Below, in pieces: positions 1 to 5,313 of a stretch of 6,260 nt of DNA. The DNA comes from Micrococcaceae bacterium UBA6021 (GTDB lineage Bacteria > Actinomycetota > Actinomycetes > Actinomycetales > Micrococcaceae). The first letter of the stretch is position 1. Each line of letters begins with the position of its first letter. The position numbers and the translations under genes are program-made. The stretch is from positions 2,383-8,642 of the forward strand of contig DIZT01000308.1 of NCBI GenBank assembly GCA_002427975.1, read 5' to 3'. The notes below the pieces were generated by a model, which saw nothing but the letters and a program-made list of their open reading frames with translations, did not search any database and was not told the origin of the DNA.

Positions 1-1590
1 TTGGTCCTCAGCTACGACATCACCGCGTCACCCACTGTGGTTTCGGTGACCTTTGCCCTGGTCCTCGCTGCCCAGCACACCGTCCGATGGGTGATGCGCT
101 CACGGCTGGCTGACATCCCTTTCCAGCAGGCCGCAGTCTGGATCACCCTGGCTGGGCAGGCATTGCTGCCGCTCGCATATGTGACGAGGCAGGGCGGCGT
201 GGGGCTGCTGGCGCAGGACGTCGACGGCGGCCGCTGGGTAGTGCTGCTTGAACTGCTGCTGCTCCTGGTCTCTGCAGTGGTGGCCAGGAAACTCTTCAGT
301 GCCCGCGGAGCCTTGTACTTCACTGTGTACGCCGCGCTGTTGGGCGTGCTCGCCCTGGGCCCGCTGTTCACCTTCGGCGGGACGTTCCTGGTGTTCCCGG
401 TCCTGAGTCACACCGGAACTGCCGTGGCGCTGCTGGCTGTTGCGCTGCTCGCCGCCGCTGCCGGCATCTTGCGACAGCGGCAGAACGGGCCCCAGCAGAA
501 CGGGCTCCGGCAGAACGCTGGGGCCGTGGACATCGAACACTGGCTCTGGCTGGTCACCGCTGGCTCGTTTGCCGGTGTCGGTCTGCTGATCTCGCCGTTG
601 GCCGCGGACTGGGTGACAGGTGCGGCTGTGCTGGTTCTGTCAGCCGTGTGCTTTACCGCGTCACACGTCGAGGGTCTGCCGGTCCTGTATCCGCCGGCAG
701 CCTTGGCAGCGGTCGGCGGCTCGGTTGTCTTAGCTGCGGAAGTGTATCCGGAGGTCCCCGGCGTCTGGGGCGGATTCCTGCCGTGGCTGACCGGCGCGGG
801 CGTGGCTTCGGCCGCTCTGTATGCGGTGCGGCTCATCCGCAGCGGCCCGCTGCAGGGTGATGCGGTGCGTCGCTGGTCACTGGCGGGAGCCGCGTTCCTG
901 GGTCTGATCCTCGTGGCCGTGGCCGGTATCCGGCACGATGCAACTTCCTGGACGGCGGCAGCCGGGTTGGCCGCCGCCGTCGGAATCTCCTACCGTGAGG
1001 CGCCCGAATGGGCGCGACGGATCGCCTTGGAGGTGGGTGCGTTGCTGCTGACCGTTGCCGTCCAGCGGGCGGCCATCTTCGAGCTTGACGGGCAGGGCGG
1101 TGGCACGGCTTTGCTGTCAACCAACCTTCCCAGTCCGTTCTGGGTGGTTCAGTGGTATGTGGTCCTGGCGGCCCTCCTCGGCGCCTTTCGGTACCTCTCC
1201 GGCAACCAGACGGCAGGGCGATTCCTCGTGGGCGCGGGGTCTGCATTGCTTTCCCTGACCGGCCTGGGCGTGGTGTTCGGCGGTGCCGCCGGGCAACAAC
1301 TGTGGGTTCTGGTGCTACTCGCCCTGCTGCTCGTGGCCGGCCTTGGCCTGGGGGAGCGGCTGTTTGTCTGGTGGGGCGCGGCGGGGGTGGCAGCCTGCAT
1401 TCTGTGGGCGATGCGGCAGTACACGTTCCTGCTGCTGGCATTCATCGCCGTCGGGCTGATCGTCTTTGCCGTCTGGCGCCTCAACAGGGGGACTGCGGGT
1501 GAGGCGCCGGCCGCCGGGCCGGAGGTCCAGCCGGACCCCGAGGACAATCCGCAGTCCCGAGGCGGCAGGGAACCGTCCCGCCGGCACTGA
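1..1590 (+). CDS. Multi-pass integral membrane protein of unknown function (possibly 5'-partial)
   Basis: The frame is open from base 1 and ends at TGA 1588-1590, giving 529 residues. By eye it holds about 15-17 hydrophobic segments (for example residues 11-30, 43-62, 79-95, 104-122, 138-156, 181-200, 258-278, 291-310, 380-396, 405-425, 432-448 and 453-492), rich in Ala, Val, Leu and Gly. Loops are short. Residues 158-174 form a polar Gln/Asn/Gly loop made of three short repeats, and the last ~35 residues are a hydrophilic Pro/Glu/Arg tail, probably cytoplasmic. I see no catalytic or transporter signature, so I name no family. The TTG at base 1 has no visible upstream sequence, so the gene may well begin earlier and this may be the C-terminal part of a larger membrane protein. 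The small membrane gene at 1621 follows 30 bases later on the same strand and may be co-transcribed. That it is a coding membrane protein is near certain; its role is unknown. Confidence 0.85.
   Translation: MVLSYDITASPTVVSVTFALVLAAQHTVRWVMRSRLADIPFQQAAVWITLAGQALLPLAYVTRQGGVGLLAQDVDGGRWVVLLELLLLLVSAVVARKLFSARGALYFTVYAALLGVLALGPLFTFGGTFLVFPVLSHTGTAVALLAVALLAAAAGILRQRQNGPQQNGLRQNAGAVDIEHWLWLVTAGSFAGVGLLISPLAADWVTGAAVLVLSAVCFTASHVEGLPVLYPPAALAAVGGSVVLAAEVYPEVPGVWGGFLPWLTGAGVASAALYAVRLIRSGPLQGDAVRRWSLAGAAFLGLILVAVAGIRHDATSWTAAAGLAAAVGISYREAPEWARRIALEVGALLLTVAVQRAAIFELDGQGGGTALLSTNLPSPFWVVQWYVVLAALLGAFRYLSGNQTAGRFLVGAGSALLSLTGLGVVFGGAAGQQLWVLVLLALLLVAGLGLGERLFVWWGAAGVAACILWAMRQYTFLLLAFIAVGLIVFAVWRLNRGTAGEAPAAGPEVQPDPEDNPQSRGGREPSRRH
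481..525 (+). repeat. Three tandem 15-base units inside the membrane protein gene
   Basis: CAGAACGGG occurs at 481-489 and 496-504, and CAGAACGCT at 511-519, so the period is exactly 15 bases. The encoded units are five residues each: QNGPQ, QNGLR and QNAGA. They lie in a polar loop between two hydrophobic segments. The multiple-of-three period keeps the frame, which is typical of small in-frame duplications tolerated in a loop. Copy number could differ between strains; this is inference. Confidence 0.6.
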
Positions 1591-1620
1591 TACTGTTGCT
1601 GGCAGCGAGAGGAGTACATC

Positions 1621-1746
1621 ATGGGATGGCTGATTTTTCTGATCATCGCGGTTGCCGTGGTCGCCGGAGTGTTCTGGGCCAAGAAGCATTTCCGCAATGA
1701 GATTGACCGCGCCAAGCGCATCAACCGGGCAAACAAGAACCAGTAG
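1621..1746 (+). CDS. 41-residue single-pass membrane protein, function unknown
   Basis: ATG 1621 to TAG 1744-1746 encodes 41 residues. Residues 2-19 are a hydrophobic span (GWLIFLIIAVAVVAGVFW). They are followed by a strongly basic, polar tail with KK, R, K and R residues, ending in NRANKNQ. By the positive-inside rule this suggests an N-out/C-in single helix with a cytoplasmic tail of about 20 residues. A strong Shine-Dalgarno sequence, GAGAGGAG (1607-1614), sits six bases before the ATG, which supports real translation and decides the start. Codons mostly end in C or G, as in the neighbours. The gene lies 30 bases after the large membrane protein, so the two may form one transcript. It is too short for many ORF callers. 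I do not recognise a family; small actinobacterial membrane proteins of this shape are usually uncharacterised. Confidence 0.72.
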   Translation: MGWLIFLIIAVAVVAGVFWAKKHFRNEIDRAKRINRANKNQ

Positions 1747-1765
1747 CAGGGCAGGCTGGCCTCCA

Positions 1766-1815
1766 CCGGGCGGGCCTCCGCTGGCCGTGGTCAGCCGGGC
1801 GGGCCTCCACCGGCC
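1766..1815. repeat. Imperfect 21-base direct repeat at the convergent gene junction
   Basis: The block at 1766-1786 (CCGGGCGGGCCTCC followed by GCTGGCC) recurs at 1795-1815 (same 14 bases followed by ACCGGCC) with two mismatches, a 29-base offset. A further GGCCTCCACC lies at 1758-1767, so GGCCTCC occurs three times (1758, 1773, 1802). The second copy forms the last codons of the beta-glucosidase, encoding its Gly/Pro-rich end AGGGPPG. A local duplication that extended or rewrote the gene's 3' end is the simplest reading. Confidence 0.55.
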
Positions 1816-1817
1816 AG
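1781..1817. terminator. Possible bidirectional hairpin terminator between convergent genes
   Basis: CTGGCCGTGG (1781-1790) can pair with CCAC-C-GGCCAG (1807-1817), giving a ten-pair GC-rich stem with one bulged C (1811) and a 16-base loop. It lies 35 bases after the stop of the small membrane gene and spans the stop codon of the beta-glucosidase, as expected where two genes converge. There is no T-tract on either side, so it is not a classical intrinsic terminator. U-less hairpin terminators have been proposed in high-GC actinobacteria, but in such GC-rich DNA a chance hairpin is also possible. Confidence 0.35.
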
Positions 1818-3242
1818 CGATTTCCTGGCCCTGCTGAGCGCCTGGTACCAGTAAAACGATTGCTTGGGAGTTCGCTCCAGGGAATCGAAATCCACGTGCA
1901 CCAGGCCGAAGCGCTGTGAGTATCCTGCAGCCCATTCGAAGTTGTCCATCAGGGTCCAGACGTAGTAGCCGCGGAGGTCCACGTCGTGGGCAATTCCGCC
2001 CGGAGCCGTCGCGTCCATGGCGTGCCGCAGATGGCCCGCAATGTAGTCGATCCGCTGCCGGTCCGGGATAGGGCCCCTCACATGATCGGGTTCCGGGAAG
2101 CTGGCGCCGCTTTCGGTGATGTACAGCGGAGGCAGGTCCTCCTTATAACGGTCCTTGAGTTCGCGCAGCAGGATTCCCAGATGCTCCGGAGCCACCGGCC
2201 AGCCGAAGCCTGTGGTGCCGTATTCGGGAAACGGCTCCTGGTGGAACGGAACCCGCACCATGGCCTCGGCCGGCCCCGTGGGGCTTTCGGCAGGACCCCT
2301 CCCGGCGGCCACCTTCACAGGGTAGTAGTAGTTGACGCCGTAGAAGTCCAAGGGCTGATGGATGATGCGGAGGTCGGCATCCGGGATCCTGCCGAATGAG
2401 CGGAACCAGGGCTTGGCGATCAGCGGCGGGCGCGGGTAGTGGCCCAGGAGGACCGGATCGGCATAAATGCGGTTGAGCATCAGGTCGAAAACCACCGCGA
2501 TGTACTTGTCCGTGAGTTTCCGGGTGGCCGGCCGGACGGGGGAGTGGAGATTGGTCACGCCGATTCCGCCGCGGACGCCTTCTGCGCGCAGCGCCTGGAC
2601 GGCGAGCCCGTGGGCCAGGAGTTGGTTGTGGACGGCTGGAAAGGCGTCAAAGAGCAGGTCCCGCCCTGGCGCATGGACGCCCAGCGCATAGCCGTTGAGC
2701 ACCACCGAGGCTGGTTCATTGAGCGTGACCCACTGGTCTACGCGATCACCAAAACGCCGGCCTGCCGCGGCGGAGTATTCGGCGAAGCGTTCCGCGGTGG
2801 CCCTGTTCATCCAGCCGCCGCGATGCTCCAGGGGCAGGGGCGTATCCCAGTGGTACAGGGTGGCCATGGGGGAGATGCCCGCTTCAAGCAGTTGGTCGAT
2901 CAGGCGGTCGTAGAAATCCAGGCCCCGCTCGTTGAAAGCCCCGCGGCCTTCAGGCTGGATTCGCGGCCAGGAGATGGAAAAGCGGTAGGAATCGACGCCG
3001 AGCTCCCGCATAAGCGCCACGTCTTCGGCAGAGCGGTTGTAGTGGTCGCAGGCCACTGCCGGCGAGCGTCCGTCGATGATGGCGCCGGGTTTCTCCGCAA
3101 AGGCGTCCCAGCCGGAGGGGCCGCGGCCGTCCGCTGACAGGGCTCCTTCGATCTGGAAAGCCGCTGCAGCAACTCCCAGCGTGAACGAGCGCGGCAGGCG
3201 GCCGGCCAGATCCCGGACGGCAGCTTCCTCTTCGACGGTCAT
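1791..3242 (-). CDS. Glycoside hydrolase family 1 beta-glucosidase
   Basis: Retaining beta-glycosidase that should release glucose (or a related sugar) from the non-reducing end of cellobiose and other beta-glucosides. There is no signal peptide, so it is cytoplasmic and would act on imported sugars. Numbering from ATG 3242 (483 residues, usual GH1 length), the TIM-barrel landmarks are in order: FQIEG with glycone-binding Q30, YHWD with H131, TLNEP with acid/base E176, YITESG with nucleophile E377, W429, and NFEW with E436. E436 fits unphosphorylated sugars rather than 6-phospho-glucosides. The common nucleophile motif is TENG; here it is TESG. The start is uncertain: in-frame ATG 3257 and TTG 3287 lie upstream, and none has a well-spaced Shine-Dalgarno sequence. 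I chose 3242 because it leaves about 19 residues before the first conserved block, as in the family. It runs opposite to, and upstream of, the S10 operon. The exact substrate cannot be told from sequence. Confidence 0.96.
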   Translation of the reverse strand: MTVEEEAAVRDLAGRLPRSFTLGVAAAAFQIEGALSADGRGPSGWDAFAEKPGAIIDGRSPAVACDHYNRSAEDVALMRELGVDSYRFSISWPRIQPEGRGAFNERGLDFYDRLIDQLLEAGISPMATLYHWDTPLPLEHRGGWMNRATAERFAEYSAAAGRRFGDRVDQWVTLNEPASVVLNGYALGVHAPGRDLLFDAFPAVHNQLLAHGLAVQALRAEGVRGGIGVTNLHSPVRPATRKLTDKYIAVVFDLMLNRIYADPVLLGHYPRPPLIAKPWFRSFGRIPDADLRIIHQPLDFYGVNYYYPVKVAAGRGPAESPTGPAEAMVRVPFHQEPFPEYGTTGFGWPVAPEHLGILLRELKDRYKEDLPPLYITESGASFPEPDHVRGPIPDRQRIDYIAGHLRHAMDATAPGGIAHDVDLRGYYVWTLMDNFEWAAGYSQRFGLVHVDFDSLERTPKQSFYWYQALSRARKSLAGGGPPG

Positions 3243-3362
3243 TCCCCCATCATCCATTCGGATGTTGCCGAAGGCAATGACCCGCAAGTGACTCGCAATT
3301 AAGGTCGTGAAAACCGCGAATGGCGACGTTAAATGCGATCCAGTTGGGCGCGTGGGGACTGC

Positions 3363-3391
3363 TTGCTGGCAGATTCGCTTCTGGGCATAAT
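3363..3391 (+). promoter_or_regulatory. Candidate sigma-70-type promoter of the S10 operon
   Basis: TTGCTG (3363-3368) and CATAAT (3386-3391) are separated by 17 bases, the optimal spacing; the -10 matches TATAAT at five of six positions. Transcription would begin near 3398, leaving an untranslated leader of about 310 bases before rpsJ. It is the best hexamer pair I found on this strand in the gap, but a second promoter nearer rpsJ is not excluded. Confidence 0.5.
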
Positions 3392-3418
3392 ATCCGGCAT
3401 ACTAGATGAGTTGTTCAA
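3389..3418 (-). promoter_or_regulatory. Candidate promoter of the beta-glucosidase gene
   Basis: Read on the minus strand, TTGAAC (3418 to 3413) and GATATT (3394 to 3389) are 18 bases apart, with four of six matches in each hexamer. Transcription would start near 3382, about 140 bases before ATG 3242. Its -10 shares three bases (3389-3391) with the -10 of the opposing S10 promoter candidate, so the two could not easily be occupied at once. Confidence 0.35.
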
Positions 3419-3424
3419 GCGCTT
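3417..3424. promoter_or_regulatory. AAGCGCTT palindrome, possible LacI-family-type operator
   Basis: A perfect eight-base palindrome with a central CG, overlapping the -35 of the candidate beta-glucosidase promoter. LacI-family regulators of sugar genes commonly bind palindromes with a central CG, and the actinobacterial cellobiose regulator CebR binds a site centred on AGCGCT. The flanking bases do not extend the symmetry and no regulator gene is in view, so this is a weak, context-based suggestion. Confidence 0.25.
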
Positions 3425-3514
3425 CTTCGTGTCCCGATCCGGATAATGCCGGGTGTCAGGGTCCAAGTGGAAGCCCAAACATAACCCACTCCCCATGGAA
3501 CTGCGGATTTGTAT

Positions 3515-3551
3515 GCGTGCTAAGCGCGACACGCCCGACCGCGGGGGTCGG
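3515..3551 (+). other. Two adjacent hairpins in the S10 operon leader
   Basis: GCGTG (3515-3519) pairs with CACGC (3530-3534) around a ten-base loop. The very next base starts CCGACC (3535-3540), which pairs with GGTCGG (3546-3551) around the loop GCGGG. The two stems are contiguous and could stack. CCGAC (3535-3539) can instead pair with GTCGG at 3556-3560, an exclusive alternative that would dissolve the second hairpin's 3' arm. There is no T-tract, so this is not an obvious attenuator. A regulatory role is inference only. Confidence 0.35.
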
Positions 3552-3573
3552 TTACGTCGGCAGGTTGAGGAAC

Positions 3574-3592
3574 CCGGATTCATCCGGATTCA
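3574..3592. repeat. Nine-base direct repeat CCGGATTCA in the S10 leader
   Basis: CCGGATTCA occurs at 3574-3582 and 3584-3592, one helical turn (10 bases) apart. CCGGAT also occurs at 3439-3444. The spacing would suit side-by-side protein binding on DNA, but no regulator with this site is known to me. Confidence 0.35.
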
Positions 3593-3708
3593 GCTTGTGC
3601 GGCGGGTGGTAGTTCAGACTTCAAATGCTTCGGCAGCCACATGCAACAAGAAAGTGAACAGAGCAGCCCTCACCGGGAGCAGCACTAACTGAAAGAGAGT
3701 CAGGCGAC

Positions 3709-4017
3709 ATGGCGGGACAAAAAATCCGCATCCGGCTGAAGTCATATGACCACGAGGTCATTGACGTTTCAGCACGGAAGATCGTTGAGACGGTCACGCG
3801 CGCAGGCGCAACGGTAGTTGGCCCCGTGCCGCTGCCGACGGAGAAGAACATTTACTGTGTTATCCGCTCTCCGCACAAGTACAAGGACAGCCGCGAGCAC
3901 TTTGAAATGCGCACGCACAAGCGTCTTATCGACATCATCGATCCCACGCCGAAGGCTGTTGACTCGCTTATGCGTCTCGACCTGCCGGCCGACGTGAACA
4001 TCGAAATCAAGCTGTAG
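3709..4017 (+). CDS. rpsJ: 30S ribosomal protein S10 (NusE)
   Basis: Component of the 30S head; as NusE it also joins NusB and NusG in transcription antitermination and transcription-translation coupling. The 102-residue protein is full length for the family. It shows the N-terminal [14 protein letters not shown] strand-helix block, the long loop region [18 protein letters not shown] (residues 38-55), the [18 protein letters not shown] block, and the C-terminal [13 protein letters not shown]. The start is fixed by AAGAGAG (3693-3699), nine bases before ATG 3709, and by the conserved N-terminus. It is the first gene of the S10 operon and is preceded by a long non-coding leader, where control of the whole operon is likely to act. 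Codon use is strongly biased (CGT/CGC, AAG, ATC), as expected for high expression. Confidence 0.99.
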   Translation: MAGQKIRIRLKSYDHEVIDVSARKIVETVTRAGATVVGPVPLPTEKNIYCVIRSPHKYKDSREHFEMRTHKRLIDIIDPTPKAVDSLMRLDLPADVNIEIKL

Positions 4018-4034
4018 GGAGGTGCTGAGAGACT

Positions 4035-4685
4035 ATGACCGCAACCCGTAACGTAAAGGGCCTGCTGGGCACGAAGCTCGGCATGACCCAGGTCTGGGAC
4101 GAGAACAACAAGCTCATCCCCGTCACTGTGGTCCAGGCAGATTCGAATGTCATCACGCAGCTGCGCAATGCAGACACTGATGGCTACGTCGCTGTTCAGA
4201 TCGGCTACGGCCAGATCGATCCCCGCAAGGTCACCAAGCCGCTGGCTGGTCACTTTGAAAAGGCAGGCGTCACGCCTCGCCGCCACGTCGTCGAACTGCG
4301 CACTGCAGATGCTGACACTTATGAGCTGGGCCAGGAGCTTTCTGTTGAGCTCTTCGAAGCCGGCCAGAAGATCGACGTCATCGGCACCACCAAGGGTAAG
4401 GGCTTCGCCGGTGTTATGAAGCGTCACGGCTTCCACGGCGCTCCCGCCTCTCACGGTGCTCACAAAAACCACCGTAAGCCCGGTTCAATCGGTGGAGCAT
4501 CCACCCCGAGCCGCGTCTTCAAGGGCATGAAAATGGCCGGCCGCATGGGCGCCGTTCGTCACACCACGCTGAACCTCACGGTTCACGCAGTTGACGTCGA
4601 GAAGTCGCTGCTCCTTATCAAGGGTGCCGTCCCCGGCGCCCGCGGCCAGGTCGTCCTCGTACGCACCGCCGTGAAGGGAGCCTAG
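4035..4685 (+). CDS. rplC: 50S ribosomal protein L3 (uL3)
   Basis: Early-assembly 50S protein whose extended loop reaches the peptidyl transferase centre; changes in that loop are known to affect linezolid and tiamulin sensitivity in other bacteria. The 216-residue protein has [12 protein letters not shown] at the N-terminus, [17 protein letters not shown] (117-133), the loop with [15 protein letters not shown] (139-153), [11 protein letters not shown] (162-172) and [13 protein letters not shown] near the end. The glutamine that PrmB methylates in E. coli L3 (Q150, in GSIGQNQTP) aligns with S156 here, so that modification is not possible. ATG 4035 lies 17 bases after the rpsJ stop. AGGGAGG (4016-4022) overlaps that stop but is rather far away (12 bases), and GAGAG (4027-4031) is rather close (3 bases). 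Confidence 0.99.
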   Translation: MTATRNVKGLLGTKLGMTQVWDENNKLIPVTVVQADSNVITQLRNADTDGYVAVQIGYGQIDPRKVTKPLAGHFEKAGVTPRRHVVELRTADADTYELGQELSVELFEAGQKIDVIGTTKGKGFAGVMKRHGFHGAPASHGAHKNHRKPGSIGGASTPSRVFKGMKMAGRMGAVRHTTLNLTVHAVDVEKSLLLIKGAVPGARGQVVLVRTAVKGA

Positions 4686-4689
4686 TTCA

Positions 4690-5313
4690 ATGACTAGCAC
4701 TGTCAAGGTTGACCTGCCTGCAGAGATCTTCGACGTTCAGACCAACGTGCCGCTGCTGCACCAGGTCGTCGTAGCCCAGCTCGCTGCTGCTCGCCAGGGT
4801 ACCCACAAGACCAAGACCCGCGCCGAGGTTTCCGGTGCAGGTCGCAAGCCGTTCAAGCAGAAGGGCACCGGCCGCGCCCGTCAGGGTTCAATCCGTGCTC
4901 CTCACATGACCGGTGGTGGCGTAGTCCACGGTCCCACACCGCGTGACTACAGCCAGCGCACCCCCAAGAAGATGATTGCTGCTGCACTGCGCGGCGCACT
5001 CTCTGACCGGGCACGCAACGGACGCATCCACGTTGTTGCTGAACTGGTGGAGGGCACCAAGCCGTCCGTCAAGAACGCACTGGCAACGCTGCGCGGAGTT
5101 TCCGAGCGCAAGAACCTGCTGGTTGTCATCGAGCGCGCCAACGATGTTGCAGCACTTTCCGTGCGCAACCTCGCCGGTGTTCACGTTCTGTACGCAGACC
5201 AGCTGAACACCTACGACGTACTCGTCTCTGACGACGTTGTCTTCACCAAGGCTGCCTACGAAGCATTCGTTGCTGACCGGGCAGTAGCAAAGAACGAGGA
5301 GGATGCCAAGTGA
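4690..5313 (+). CDS. rplD: 50S ribosomal protein L4 (uL4)
   Basis: Assembly-initiating 50S protein; its loop lines the narrow part of the peptide exit tunnel near L22. The 207-residue protein contains the tunnel loop [20 protein letters not shown] (52-71), with K58 matching E. coli K63, the macrolide-resistance position, so the macrolide-sensitive residue is retained. The [15 protein letters not shown] block (81-95) and the C-terminal globular domain follow ([24 protein letters not shown]), ending in an acidic tail. The start is four bases after the rplC stop; GGGAG (4676-4680), inside the end of rplC, is nine bases upstream, so translation is probably coupled. In E. coli, L4 represses its own operon through the S10 leader; whether that happens here is unknown. 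Confidence 0.99.
   Translation: MTSTVKVDLPAEIFDVQTNVPLLHQVVVAQLAAARQGTHKTKTRAEVSGAGRKPFKQKGTGRARQGSIRAPHMTGGGVVHGPTPRDYSQRTPKKMIAAALRGALSDRARNGRIHVVAELVEGTKPSVKNALATLRGVSERKNLLVVIERANDVAALSVRNLAGVHVLYADQLNTYDVLVSDDVVFTKAAYEAFVADRAVAKNEEDAK
5297..5302 (+). promoter_or_regulatory. Shine-Dalgarno sequence that fixes the GTG start of rplW
   Basis: A perfect AGGAGG lies seven bases before GTG 5310, inside the last codons of rplD. It supports the GTG start and the GTGA overlap with the rplD stop rather than any later start. Confidence 0.85.

Larger units (their letters stand above)
3243..3708. other. Divergent intergenic region between beta-glucosidase and S10 operon
   Basis: About 466 bases with no convincing gene. 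It is visibly more AT-rich than the coding DNA around 3380-3420. It holds two overlapping candidate promoters (3363-3418), an AAGCGCTT palindrome (3417-3424), an inverted repeat CCGGCAT/ATGCCGG (3394-3400 and 3446-3452), two copies of the palindrome ATCCGGAT (3437-3444, 3582-3589), two adjacent hairpins (3515-3551) and the rpsJ Shine-Dalgarno sequence (3691-3699). One open frame ending at 3692 is discussed under findings; its coding status is doubtful. Confidence 0.7.

Noticed and set aside
833..1441. 202-residue minus-strand frame inside the membrane protein gene
   Set aside because: Arg/Pro/Thr-rich composition typical of an antisense shadow; the + strand frame encodes clean membrane helices.
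1149..1935. Two overlapping minus-strand frames (to 1766 and from 1315) spanning the convergent junction
   Set aside because: They overlap each other, the membrane gene, the 41-residue gene and the end of the beta-glucosidase, and their composition is low-information; shadows of GC-rich coding DNA.
2439..3137. 232-residue open frame on the + strand across the beta-glucosidase gene
   Set aside because: It lies antisense to a gene with clear GH1 catalytic motifs. Long antisense frames are expected in DNA with very high third-position GC, and the product shows no recognisable domain.
3329..3612. Short frames on both strands in the intergenic region (minus 3329-3583, plus 3406-3612)
   Set aside because: No Shine-Dalgarno sequence, no plausible protein composition, and they cover promoter-like DNA.
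3626..3635. TGC-TTCG-GCA mini hairpin in the rpsJ leader
   Set aside because: A UUCG tetraloop on a stem of only three pairs; too short to claim as a functional structure.
3689..3703. CTGA/TCAG stem that would place the rpsJ Shine-Dalgarno sequence in a loop
   Set aside because: Only four base pairs; it would not be stable enough to control translation on its own.
3398..3708. E. coli-type L4-binding S10 leader
   Set aside because: The hairpins seen do not resemble the known E. coli leader structure in any way I can verify, so homology is not claimed.
3852..4472. 206-residue minus-strand frame across rpsJ and rplC
   Set aside because: Antisense to two highly conserved ribosomal genes with strong codon bias, which creates such open frames routinely.
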